Assembly (NCBI GenBank): GCA_028564705.1
Contig: JAPXFQ010001955.1
Location: 868,001 to 932,000, forward strand
Origin: Apricaphanius iberus
Lineage: Eukaryota > Chordata > Actinopteri > Cyprinodontiformes > Aphaniidae
Direction of reading: 5' to 3'
DNA: 64,000 nt
The position numbers and the translations under genes were made by a program. Below the pieces are notes generated by a model that searched no databases, was not told where the DNA came from, and saw only the letters and a list, made by a program, of their open reading frames with translations. Shown in pieces: positions 30,296 to 40,456 of the stretch (position 1 is the stretch's first letter; every line of letters starts with the position of its first letter).

Positions 30296-30620
30296 TCTAT
30301 TCAATTAAATTCAATTCAGTTTATTTATATAGCGCCATTTCACAACAGATGTCATCTCAAAGCACTTTACAAAAAGAGTTATTACAATACAATGTTTAGT
30401 GTAGAAATTACAGAACCACAGAAGATTGCGTCGTGGAATTCTCAGCAATCCCTCATACTGAGCAAGCATGCAGCGACAGTGGGAAGGAAAAACTCCCTTT
30501 TAACAGGAAGAAACCTCCGGCAGAACCAGGCTCAGCACAAGCGGTTATCTGCCGCGACCGTCTGTGGCTTGGAGAATACATAACAGAGACACAGAAAGAG
30601 CAATAGAACTGATGCACAAG
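30296..30620 (-). repeat. L2-type LINE 3' tail inside the TTAA element
   Basis: Contains TTATATAGCGCC, TCACAACAGATGTCATCTCA, CATACTGAGCAAGCATGCAG and AACAGGAAGAAACCTCC in the order seen at 28015-28310 and 31800-32010. The AATTCAA-rich end at 30296-30320 is the 3' tail of a minus-strand copy. Confidence 0.8.
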
Positions 30621-30889
30621 TTTGTTGCAGGACGTGGAGAATTTTCCGTCACTGCAATGCCATCTTAGTCAGGGTCGTCAAGCAGGGCTAATCCGGAGCA
30701 CCTACTATAATAGAAAACAGGTTAGTGCTTGAATTGACAGCACATCATGCAGTTGGGGAGAAGTAGGAGAGAAAGTAGGAACAGACCCTAATAATGTCCT
30801 CCAACAGCCTAGCCTAAAGCAGCATAGCTACTAACATTAACCTGTCTCCTAGCTACTAGGAGACCTGGCTACCAACACTCTGTCTGAGT

Positions 30890-31272
30890 CCTCCTGACCC
30901 GTGGACGGTGTAGGGCCGGTAACGGCCCCCGTCATGCCGGGGTCTTCTCGGAGTCGGGTTGTTTGAGAATGCAGCCCAAAGTGGGTGGTAAACTCCATCT
31001 AAGGCTAAATACCGGCACGAGACCGATAGTCGACAACTATCTTAAGGAAAAATAGACAGAACTGAGAGGACAGAGTTGAAGAGGGCGAGAAACGTTTAAG
31101 AGATAAACGGGTGGGGTCCGCACAGTCTGCCCGGGGGATTCAACCCGGCAGGTAATGGGCGGCCGCACTGTGCGGGAGGATCCCCTTGAGGGACCTCTCT
31201 CCGGCGCTGGCTGGCCCCTGTGGGGCGCATTTCTTCCGCGGCGGTAAGCCGCGACCGGCTCCGGATCTTTAC
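30890..31272 (+). rRNA. Partial, degenerate 28S rRNA gene fragment (D1-D2 region)
   Basis: The stretch reads like the 5' part of vertebrate 28S rRNA. Recognisable blocks in order are CCCGTGGACGGTGT (30898), TCTTCTCGGAGTCGGGTTGT (about 30951), AATGCAGCCCAAAG, AACTCCATCTAAGGCTAAAT, ACCGGCACGAGACCGATAGT (about 31012), AAACGGGTGGGGTCCGC (about 31107), GATTCAACCCGGC and CGCGACCGGCTCCGG (about 31249). The spacing follows the 28S core around variable domain D2, but the AAGTACCGTAAGGG block is altered and the D2 expansion is short. It is a fragment of about 380 bases on the plus strand, surrounded by transposon DNA, so it cannot produce rRNA. It may be a captured fragment or the head of a 28S-derived SINE. 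Confidence 0.88.
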
Positions 31273-31784
31273 CTGGCTTACCTCTAATATATCTAATATG
31301 GCTTTCCCCTGAAAAGAGGCCTATGTATTTTAAAACTGATTTTTAAAGTCATATTTTACAATATCGCCAATATTTTGCAATTAATGTGCTTTATGTAATT
31401 ATTATTACATAATATTTTAATGACTATTTTCAAAGATGTACTGCAAAAACTACACACTGTTACTTTAAGTAAAGGTTTAATTACAGCAACCTTAAATCCC
31501 TGTGGTACATACCCATTTATTAAAGATAGATTCGTCATGTCTAAAATGGGGAACACTTCCTTAAATAAGTTGGTTGGTATTGGGTCTAACATACAAGTTG
31601 AGGGTTTAGATGAAACAAATATTTGTGATAGTTCGAAAAGTTCAACAGAATCAAAAAGATACAGACACAAACAGACTACAATTCTCTCTGATACTGCCTC
31701 ATTTACTGAAAAACAGTTAATTGAGTTTGGGAGAATGCCAATTATTTAATTTTTAATAGAATTTATTTTACTTATGAAGGATTC

Positions 31785-32075
31785 AATTAAATTAAATTCA
31801 GCTTATTTATATAGCGCCAGTTCACAACAGATGTCATCTCAAGGCACTTTACAAGAAGAGTTATTACAATACAATGTTTAATTTAGGAATTAGAGAACCA
31901 CAGAAGATTGCGTCGTGACTTCTCAGCAATCCCTCACACTGAGCAAGCATGAAGCGACAGTGGAGAGGAAAAACTCTCTTTTAATAGGGAGAAACCTCCA
32001 GCAGAACCAGCCTCTGCATAAGCGGTCATCTTCCAAGACTGTCTGTGGTTTGGAGAAGGCATCGTTTTGATGAGT
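31785..32075 (-). repeat. L2-type LINE 3' tail, minus orientation
   Basis: Starts with AATTAAATTCAGC at the tail end and carries TATATAGCGCCAGTTCACAA, ATCTCAAGGCACTTTACAAG, CTGAGCAAGCATGAAGCG and AGAAACCTCCAGCAGAACC. It is a further copy of the family at 27985-28640. Confidence 0.8.
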
Positions 32076-32109
32076 AATACTTTGAACCAAACCATAAATT
32101 TCTTGAATT

Positions 32110-32310
32110 GAATTGAGTCCTGGGGTCTCGAAGGCTCTCTGTTGTCCTGAAGTCTGGAAGGCTCTCTGGAGTTCTGAATCAGGAAGGCTCTTTGAAAGAC
32201 TCTTCAGACTCCTGGAGGTCAGGAAGGCTAATTTCAGTTCTGGGCTCTGGAACATACTCTGGAGACCTGAGTCTTCAGTAATCCCTCATACTGTGCAAGC
32301 ATATATATTG
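32110..32310. repeat. Short degenerate tandem repeat (GGAAGGCTCTCTG type)
   Basis: GAAGGCTCTCTG, GGAAGGCTCTCTGG, GGAAGGCTCTTTG and GGAAGGCTAATTT recur at intervals of about 25-60 bases. The segment ends in AATCCCTCATACTGTGCAAGC, which again resembles the L2 tail, so the repeat may have expanded within a copy of it. Confidence 0.5.
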
Positions 32311-32461
32311 GTTTCTGATTTATTTAGTTTATCTGACCACTAGCTGCGCATGACACAAACCACTTCACAGTCCAGCCAGGACAAAGCAGATGTATGTTCC
32401 CAAGTTCAAAGATGCCTGGCAAAATAGATCATTAAAAATAGGCAACTAGTCATCATATGTT

Positions 32462-32753
32462 TGTCACAGTGTGACTTCCCCCTTGTTTGCGTCACTCCTT
32501 GTCTCCCTGACTCTGTCTAATTATCATCTGTTGTTCCCTGTTTCTCTCCTACCCTGTCCTCAGCTGTTCACTGTCTCCCTGATTACCCTTCCCAGGGTAG
32601 GGTCTGTGTCTGTATGTCCTCATCAGATCATTGTCATCATATTCACCTCCTGTCCTGTCCCTTATTCTAAGTTTTGGACTCTTACTAATAAGTATGAGCT
32701 TCACAAGCTCTAAACGTTGCTCTGCATCTGGTTCCTTAACACAAAACCTCACA
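32462..32753. mobile_element. Candidate solo LTR
   Basis: CT-rich sequence with the feel of a gypsy LTR: it starts TGTCACAGTGTGACTTCC and ends AAAACCTCACA, with short inverted ends TGTGA/TCACA. It includes a CTGCATCTGGTTCCTTAACAC segment near the end, like the 3' ends of sushi-type LTRs. No clear target duplication was found. Confidence 0.4.
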
Positions 32754-32759
32754 GTTTTC

Positions 32760-33630
32760 TGCTCCATTAAATACATATTAATGCTCAGCAGTCCACATAT
32801 ACATTTTTGTTCTAGTTCTAAAATGCCTTAATTTTGATGGATTTATGGAGCTGAAATAGGAAGCCAAGCATGTCCAAAAACATTTTTATATAACATTATA
32901 GTTATTATTGCCTTTAGTAAAAGTGTTTTTGGGGTAGCTGTAGTTGTGCACAGTGATACTCTAGTCTTAACAGTATAAATAAATAAATAAATAAACTTAA
33001 ATTACTTTTATTTTTATACTTTAGCAGTTTTGAATCCAGTACTTTATTACTTTTACTTGAGTAAAAAACTTGACTTGCTACTTCAACGTCTACAGAAGTC
33101 TTTTTAATAAAATCTATACTTCTACTTGAGTATTGGATGTGGAGTATTGGATCTGCTTTATTAAGAATATTTATTTTTTTACCAGTGTCATCTGAAGGAT
33201 GAATTCAAACGTTGTAGACAGTTATTGTACGCATACACACACATGCAATCCAGAACAACTTAACCCTTCTGCAAGATTTTTTAACAAAATATGTCAACTT
33301 TTCAGCCTAAACATTCCCTCAATAAATCGCTTCTACTCTACGAGCATGTACTAAATTTCTAACTGATATTAGAAAATGGATAATATATGAAAAAGAATCA
33401 ACACAATTAACACCAAGCGGATCAGGGTTAAACAGACGGCTCTCTGTACAGGGAGGGGAGGTATGTGTGTGTATTAGGGTTTGTACAAAAAGGGAGGTGG
33501 TTGAGATTTATTTCCTCCACTTCCAGAGTATTGCTAAGCATCCTGCCCAGAATTGATGCAGAGAAACGAGTCCATGCATTTGTTACTCCAGGCTGGAGTC
33601 CAGCACTCAAGTAACAAATGCCACCGGACT
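32760..33630. other. AT-rich stretch without a gene
   Basis: Contains a TAAA microsatellite (32979-32996) and a region of TACTTGAGTA-like motifs near 33050-33140. No coding frame or named repeat recognised. Confidence 0.45.
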
Positions 33631-33639
33631 ACTGTGATT

Positions 33640-34745
33640 CCTTATTTTTTCTCAAAATGAAATTTGAACGCGATATGAGCGAATATAAAGCGCGACACAC
33701 GCCTAGCTGTTCGCATGCACATTCGCACCTTGAAGCGTGTACAATGCAAACTGGTCGCGCTTCAAATATGGGATGTTCACGTGCGAACTGGCCTTCAGCA
33801 GAGCTGGGGCTACAGTGCAGCTGGCGGTGGATTATGGACAGAGCTGACGGAGGACAGAGTGGATTACGTGTTCGGCCTGGCCTCCGGTAGAGCTGGGACC
33901 GCTGCACTGGGGGTTTGGTGAGCTACAGCAGCAAGCTTCTCATAAACACCGGCTCCTTGCTGCCTGGAGAACGTGACCTGCTCGCCCAGTTTGTGCCGTG
34001 AAGGTCCAAGCTTCGCCTGCCGAAACACCAACTATATTTCTGAGCAGCTGTCCATCTGTCTGCAGTTCGTAAAAGTTAATAATATTTGAGCAGCGTGGGA
34101 CGTGGTGCGGGAGCTGCTACCAGGAAACCAGGTGAGGAGGCCATTTCAAGGCTCATTTCTAGGCCGTGAGGTGCTTTTACAGCAACAACGGCTCTTTTAA
34201 GAGCCACCCACAAACCTCTTAAGAGCATTCCTGTCAATAGTTTATTTTTATTTTTCTGTCTCTGTATTGAAAACTGCTTGTGTCATGTAGCTCGGGGTGA
34301 TTAGCCATGCTGTTTATCAGTATTTCCTCCATGTCCTGCTGAGGCTGTGACTCCATGACAGTCACAGAATCACTTAAACTCTGTCACCTGATTGGCTGTC
34401 GCGGCGCGATTTGACTCTGGAGTTCAGATTTTCCAACTCATGCGATAAACGCCATGAGCGCGAATGCACCAAATGCACCACATAAAATGCAGCGCGAATT
34501 TTCCATCGCATTTGTAGCGGGAATTTTTCGCGCAAATCAGGCAGAAAAGCTTTTGCGTGACGCAAATCTGCTTCTGAAGTGTCGCTGGACACCAAGTCGC
34601 GCTTCATCGCGCTCCTCCATTGATTTTACATGTAAACCTGAAGCTCTTGTCGCTCCTATCGCATTTGGTCTGGACACAAAGTGACGCATGTACATTCCGC
34701 GTGGAAATGAGATGTGCGGAACTGGCCGAGATACCTTCTAGCAGC
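33640..34745. mobile_element. Possible non-autonomous DNA transposon with GCG-rich ends
   Basis: Both flanks are enriched in GCGAA/TTCGC motifs: left AACGCGATATGAGCGAA at about 33667 and GGTCGCGCTTCAAATATGG; right GCGCGAATTTTCCATCGCA, TTTTTCGCGCAAATC and GTCGCGCTTCATCGCGC near 34590. This style is known from fish DNA transposons, including PIF/Harbinger relatives. The interior is non-coding and carries the histone-type stem-loop at 34190. Exact termini and target duplication were not resolved. Confidence 0.35.
34190..34226 (+). promoter_or_regulatory. Histone-type 3' stem-loop with downstream purine element
   Basis: 34190-34205 reads GGCTCTTTTAAGAGCC, a six-base stem GGCTCT/AGAGCC around the loop TTTA. 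It is followed directly by ACCCA and preceded by CAACAAC. These are the stem, loop and 3' flank of replication-dependent histone mRNA ends, which are bound by SLBP. AAGAGC at 34221-34226, 15 bases after the stem, sits where the U7-pairing histone downstream element normally lies. No histone coding sequence is present within about 1 kb upstream in any frame I read. Confidence 0.75.
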
Positions 34746-34767
34746 ATTTATGCATTTTGCGGCGGTG

Positions 34768-35083
34768 TAAGGCTCTACAGCATGCATACAACACTACACC
34801 ATAGTAGAAGTAGAAATCACTGTTGTTTACAACATGGAAACACCCGTGAGCTTAAACAAAGAGGAAGAACTTTTACTAGTGTTAGGAAAAAATACGAAAA
34901 AGAAGATGGTCCACTCGACCAACAATATTTTGATCACAATGATCTCTATGGGCCGAATCATGAAGATGTCCTTATTTACGATCCTCCGCCAGTAGGAGCT
35001 ATCACCAGTCCGCCATGTTTTTCCACGCGGAACCGTTCGCGTGCTTAGAAAGCTTTCTAGGTGCGCTGTGCGGAAACTTGGAG
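34768..35083 (+). repeat. Unclassified dispersed repeat, copy B (5' part)
   Basis: Matches 20428-20690 from GGCTCTACAGCATGCATAC onward. The copy is cut at 35098 by the L1 insertion and resumes at 40648, where TGCGGACC and ATGCGTCAAGCATAAACC continue the order seen in copy A. Confidence 0.7.
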
Positions 35084-35227
35084 CTGCTCAGAGGCCACTT
35101 TTTTTTTCCAAAGAACTTTATTTAAGTAATGCATGTTACACAAGCAATTGCATCAAATGACACACAAAAAAATAAAATAAAAAATATATACCTTAGATAA
35201 ATAAATAAGAGAGAGAAAAAAAGACTA

Positions 35228-38200
35228 TTAAACAAAAACAACAATTAAGCCAGGGGGGTTAGAGAAAAAACCCAAATTAAACTTCTCAAAGATTAACAAT
35301 GTTTTTATAGGTTTCTGGTTGTCTGAATGAAGTATACTTTCGAAATAGTTCTTGAAGTCATAAAGAAAAACAGAAAAACATGGTTTTCCACCAGAAAATT
35401 TACATTTGTGGATATGGAACTTTGCCAAAATAAGAAGCAGATTTATGATAAACACATTATCAGCATTCTTGTACTGATTTGTTGTGAAACCACATAAAAC
35501 ATGTTTCCAGAATAACTTAATAGAGACATCTACTTTTTCATGAATCCAGTTACAGATATTTTGCCAGAACGCCCTTACAAATGGACAGTCCCAAAATAAA
35601 TGCACTATCGTTTCATCCGAATTATTACAGAAACTACAAAGAATGTCAGTGTTCGATTTAAATCTATGTTGAATGTAAGCTTTAGCTGGATATATTCTAC
35701 TAATTTATATGAGACTTCTTTTGTTTTGTTAGTGACCAAAAACTTATTGGGTATCTGCCAAACTTCCTTCCATGGTATGTCAGCTACAAACCTGTTCCAA
35801 TAAGACACACAAGGTGGTAGTGTTGCATTGTTGAACTGGAATAATGCTCTTATGGATCTATTATTTCTTCTTGAGTGACGGGACAAACACATTTTCCCCA
35901 CAGGAGTATCAACTGGAGACAACAGAGAGCTGTTGTGAAAGTGAATTATTTGTTGATGCTTAAAAAGCATACAGACCCCAGAAGGAATGGCTCCAAACAC
36001 TTTGGCATACTCTGATGGGTGAATGGGGAGGTTAAATTTAGTGAGAAATTCTTCATATGTTAAAAGAAAACCTTGATTGTTAAATAATTGGTCCACAAAA
36101 ATAATGTTGTTACAAAACCAATAATCTATAAAGAGTGATTTGTGTTTATATAATATATCCTTATTATTCCAAATAAAGTATTTATGTGGTGAAAAATTAT
36201 GTTTGTAGATAAGTGACCACGACAAAAAGGCTTGGCGATAAAATGCTGAGAAGTTGAGTGGGATTTTACCTACATCATAATTACATGATAGAACAAAGCT
36301 AATGCCACCAATTTTAGATAAAATATGAAGAGGTATTGTATTCCAAATAGAGTTGGGATTTCTAAAACTTTGTTTCAGCCAGTTAATTTTAAAGGTGTTA
36401 TTTAGAGAGTGAAAATCCAGGAAGTTGAGACCACCCTTATCATAAGAGTTCATAAGAACATTTTTCTTTAAATAATGTGATCTATTCTTCCATATGAAAT
36501 CAAAAAGTATCTAATCAATTTCTTTAATCAGTTTATCATCAATATGCAGAGCTAAGGCTGCGGATGTCAAGCGAGAGATGCCCTCTGCTTTACTAAGTAA
36601 AATCCTTCCTCTTATTGATAAATCTCTGGAGAGCCAGTGATTCAGCTTCTTCTGTGTCTTCTTTATGATTGGATTAAAGTTAAGTGAGCATCTTGCATGT
36701 TGATCTTTTGTCAGGATGATCCCCAAATACTGCACTTCTGTTTTAACAGGAATATTATACAGTGTAGAAGCGGCACATCCTTTGATCGCCATAAGTTCAC
36801 ATTTTTTCATGTTCAGGCGCAGACCAGATGCTTTGGAGAACTTCTCAATAATATCAAGAGCAACAGGGATCTCTTTCTCATTTTTTAAAAACAATGTCGT
36901 GTCATCGGCCAATTGAGTGATAATTAATTTTTTATCAACCAGATTAATACCCTCCACTATGCTTGTTTTAATATGGCCGCTCAGTAACTGCGCAACCAAA
37001 AGAAAAAGATATGGTGAGACAACCCTGCCTTATACCTCTTGTTAAGTCAAATCTTGGAGAAGTGCCGCCTGCCAACTTTATAGAACTGTTACTGTTTTTG
37101 TAAAGAGTGACAATTGCAGAATGAAAGTAGTCACCAAAACCAAATTTTTTAATTGTATCCAGAATGAATTGATGTTCCACTGTATCAAAAGCCTTATAAA
37201 AATCTAGGAATCAAATAAAGCTATTATCATTCACAACTTCTGGATAGTCAAGAATATCTAATATAAGTCTGATATTGTTAATTATATGTCTTTGAGACAT
37301 GAAGCCGGACTGTGTCTCATCAATTATCGAGTTAAGAGTCAATTTAAATCGCTTAGCTAAAATGCTTGCAAAAATTTTATAGTCGTTGTTTAGTAGTGAT
37401 ATTGGTCACCATCCATCCATCCATCTTCTTAACCGCTTATCCAATTCAGGGTCACGGGGTAGCTGGAGCCTATCCCAGCAATTATCAGGCGTTAGGCAGG
37501 GTACACTCTGAACAGGACGCCAGTCTGTTGCAGGGCCAACACAGAGAGACAGACAACCAATCACACTCCACAATTCATTCCTATGGACAATTTAAGAAGT
37601 CGAACAATTCACCTATCAAGCATGTTTTTGGATGTGGGAGGAAGCCGGAAGTACCCGGAGAGAACCCACGCATACACGGGGAGAACATGCAAACTCCATG
37701 CAGAAAGACCCTGGGCCGGGATACGAACCCACGACCTTCTTGCTGCAAGGCAACAGCGCTAACCACTGCGCCACCGTGCAGCCATATTGGTCGTCAATTG
37801 TCTAAAATTAAAACGTCTTTTCCAGATTTTGGAATTAAGGTAGTCAAACCTTGTGTCAGAGTTGTAGGGAGCTGTTCTTTTTCCATACTTTCCAAGAACA
37901 CTTCAACTAAAAACGGAGAAAGTTCATTAACAAAAGATTTATAAAATTCGGATGTCAATCCATCTGTCCCAGGTGATTTGTTATCTTTAAGTAGACCAAT
38001 GGCATGCTTCACTTCCTCGAGAGTAAGTGGCTTCTCGCATTGTTGCCTTTCAGTTTCAGAAATGGACTTAACTCTCAGCAAGTCCAAAAAGGAATCTGCT
38101 GATGCTTGACAAAACTTCGAGGTATAAAGGTTCTGATAAAAGTCACAGCAATACTTCGAGATAGCTCTGTGATCCTCTACAATATTTCCATTGAGGTTTA

Positions 38201-39407
38201 ATTTGTATATGCTAAAAATTTTAGAGTGATATCTTTCAAGGTTAAAAAAATAATGTGAATTTTGTTCCCCCTTTTCAAGCCATTTTGATCTGGATCTAAT
38301 AAATGCTCCCTTAGCCTTTTGATTATACATTTTATCCAACTCAGTTTGAAGATTCAACAGTTCACGTTTGTTTTCTTCAGAAAGATTATGTGGAGTGTTT
38401 TGGCACAATTGGGTAATTTTTGAAATAATACTTATTTCATGTGCTCTTTTCATTTTGGCAATATCACTACTTACTCTTTTAAAATATTTACCTATTTCAA
38501 ATTTAAAAAGCTCCCAGTGGGCACCGTACTGTTTTTCTTTTTTGGCTTTATTCCAGTAGATTATCTGTTCTTTGACTTCTTTCTGCACGGCTTCTTTTCC
38601 TAAAATAGAACTATTTAATTTCCAGTAACCTGAATGAGTGGCAGGAGTTTTAGAAGAGGATAACTTAATCTTTATAAAAATGGCTTTGTGGTCGGTAAGA
38701 GGGGTGGGGCAGATTTCTACAACAATGTCATCAACAACAATTCTTTTAGAGACTTACCATAAATCTAGTCTAGATTGACTTGTACCAGTTTTGTTACTCC
38801 ATGTAAAGGTTCTCTTAGCCAGATTTTTCACTCTCCAAATATCATGCAAGTTAAGTTTCTCCATGAAATCATTTATAATTTTGTTACTCCTATTATTCCC
38901 ACGAGAAGGCCATTTATCTGCAACATTGTCTGGGACCATGTTAAAGTCACCACCCAACAATAGAATGGCATTTGGGAATTTGTCAAACCACTTTAATAAT
39001 AGATTTTCCATGGATAAAAAAAGTTTGTTATTTTCCTTGACAGTGTTGTACCCATAAATGTTAGCTAAAATAAGGATAAAATCATTAATCCCAAGAGTTT
39101 GGCAAATATAATGACCCGATGGATCTGTTTCGGTAAGTAATACTTCTCCATTAAATTTGTTCATTAAAGTCGTTACCCCAGCTGATCGCGCTGTACCATG
39201 TGAAAACCATAATGAATTACCCCACTGACATTTCCAAATTTTGGCATCCTCAGGAATAGAATGTGACTCTTGTAAAAAGGAGAAGTCTGAGTGAAATTGT
39301 TTAACAAAAAGAAGCAAAGCTTTCCGTTTAACATTGTTCCGAAGCCCCCTGGCGTTGAGAGATAGAAAAGATAAAGAAGACAGATTAAGTAGGTCAGTAA
39401 AGAACAC
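35228..39407 (-). pseudogene. L1 ORF2 (endonuclease and reverse transcriptase), broken
   Basis: APE-type endonuclease comes first (39407-38754): SLNARGLRNN, FLQESHS with the catalytic Glu, GGDFNMV, and RTFTWSN before SRLDLW, after which a stop occurs; the final TDHKA follows. The linker and RT fingers follow (38588-37794: AFIRSRSKWLEKGEQNSHYF, DNKSPGTDGLTSEFYKSF, TLIPKSGKD). At RPIS a 376 bp SINE is inserted, just after a Trp-to-stop change. RT then resumes: IKKFGFGDYFHSAI, TSPRFDLTRGIRQGC, a palm LADDTTLFL with both catalytic Asp intact (36915-36889), and VQYLGIILTK. The C-terminal region (36453-35605) and the Cys/His end HLFWDCPFVRAFW complete it. There are at least four frame or stop lesions, so it is not autonomous. 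Confidence 0.9.
37399..37792 (-). mobile_element. tRNA-derived SINE with 9 bp target duplication, nested in L1 ORF2
   Basis: The insert 37408-37783 is flanked by ATATTGGTC at 37399-37407 and 37784-37792. Read on the minus strand it begins with a tRNA-like head: a Pol III A-box (TGGCGCAGTGG, about 37774-37764) and a B-box-like GGTTCGTATCC (about 37729-37719). A body follows with GGAGTTTGCATGTTCTCCCC. The tail holds GGATAAGCGGTTAAG and a GATG-type simple repeat. The tail matches the insert at 16156-16283, so both belong to one SINE family whose tail probably pairs it with a LINE. It cuts the RT frame at RPI/S. Confidence 0.88.
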
Positions 39408-39661
39408 ACAAAAATAAGTTTTGTCTCACAACAAACAAGTAGTGCAATATCGAGAACAGCACCATTGAAATAAGTCTGAGCAGCTTCAGTGAACAAGCAT
39501 TGAACAATCTCTCCGCATTAACATATCAAAGAAATTGAACACGTCAAACTTAAACAGGAACATTGCATTTTTCTTTTTTTTTTTTTCTTTTCCTCTAAAA
39601 TGTGTATATAAAGTACCTGAGATCAAATTCAGGGCTCTTCTTGTAATGGAAACGTTTTCGT

Positions 39662-40456
39662 TTATGGATGAATTTCTGACCCATTCACAAACCCGCGACC
39701 TCCCACAAAGTACGCCGCTTTACCTTCCTCACATGCTTTCTTAATCAAGGGCCAAATTTTCTGCCGGTTCTCGATCTCCTCTCTGGTCAGATCCTCTTTG
39801 AATCGCAGCTCTCTAGACTGGAGAAACCCGCTCTTTTTTGCCGCTTTCCAGACTTCCTCCTTCAGCCGCCGAGAGATGAACCGAATAATATTCCCTCTGG
39901 GCCTGGGGTCCTCCTGACGCTTTCTTCCCACGCGGTGAGCGACATCAATCGCATCTGGCAGTCTCCCTCGCTCGGCAGGCAGGACCCCCTGGCAGATGTT
40001 TATCACCTCCTCTCGCACGTTCTCCTTATCGGCCTCTGGAAGACCGTAGAGCCGCAGGTTCCAACGACGTCCGTAGCTTTCCAGCTCGGCAACACGACAC
40101 AAGCACTTTTGTGTTGATTCTTCGCTTCTTTCTACTCGTTTCTAAATGAGTGAAACTTTTTCATTTATTTGCTTGATCTCAGATCGGACTGCGTCAACCA
40201 TCTTTTCGAGCGCGTCACTCCTCGAGTTAATCAAGTTGGCCAGCGTACTCACGGCATCATCCGATTTCAGGGACCAGGGTAGGGAAGGTTTCTTAGCAAG
40301 AGGAGGCTTCGTTGGGGTCACAGGCAGCGAAGGAAAATCCTTCTCTGACCCCGCATGCAGATCCATGCTGTCGTAATAATCGTGTTCGCTAGCTAAGAAG
40401 CTAGCAGAGTTCTTTTCTTCTTTGGAGGGTTTGGTTCGTTTGGCAGACTTGGGCAT
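39662..40456 (-). pseudogene. L1 ORF1 (RNA-binding chaperone), one in-frame stop
   Basis: Starts at ATG 40456 with MPKSAKRTKPSKEEKNSASF and runs in one frame to the stop at 39662, about 264 codons. A single TAG at 40142-40144 interrupts it. Order: a basic, Ser-rich N terminus; a coiled-coil heptad region (LANLINSRSDALEKMVDAV, residues about 75-125); the RRM with LESYGRRWNLRLYGLPEAD; and the C-terminal domain with LTREEIENRQKIWPLI and YFVGGRGFVNG. In active L1s this protein forms trimers on the element RNA. It precedes ORF2 by about 250 bases. The stop is the only visible lesion. Confidence 0.85.

Larger units (their letters stand above)
29970..31467. mobile_element. TTAA-flanked DNA transposon (composite), nested in the L2 LINE
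   Basis: The element lies between two TTAA sites, 29974-29977 and 31464-31467. Its ends are inverted: AGGCACAGTGTGTAGTTTT on the left, and on the right the reverse complement AGTAACAGTGTGTAGTTTT. Collapsing the two TTAA copies into one restores the RT reading frame of the host LINE. A TTAA duplication is the hallmark of piggyBac-type transposition, although the terminal bases are not the usual CCC/CCT. The interior holds an L2 3' tail (30296-30590) and a 28S rRNA fragment (30890-31272). The end block reappears, truncated and inverted, at 62325-62487. No transposase is encoded. Confidence 0.78.
27985..31700 (-). mobile_element. L2-clade LINE, minus strand, split by a DNA element
   Basis: The RT begins near 31690 on the minus strand (KPSTCMLDPIPTNLFKEVF, then YVPQGFKVAVIKPLL). 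It is interrupted from 31463 to 29974 and resumes exactly as KKPSLDQDDLAHCRPISN. It continues with FEEFQSGFRAHHSTETALVK, LLELNAAFDTVDHNFLS (motif A), VPQGSVLGLVLFTIYMLP (motif B), a palm reading YAED instead of YADD, then LNSDKTEIVVFGP and LGVIFDQYMTFKSHI down to SLHWLPV near 28900. The 3' UTR runs to 27985, ending with the characteristic tail whose + strand reads GTGCCAATTCACAACAGATG. Endonuclease and ORF1 are absent. The altered palm and stops make it inactive. Confidence 0.82.

Noticed and set aside
34020..34190. Possible histone C terminus upstream of the stem-loop.
   Set aside because: Reading all three frames gives no H1, H2A, H2B, H3 or H4 tail; a single LLPG-like stretch is not enough.
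37700..37783. tRNA-like sequence on the minus strand, considered as a tRNA gene.
   Set aside because: The anticodon arm and acceptor pairing are not convincing and it forms the head of a SINE with target duplications.
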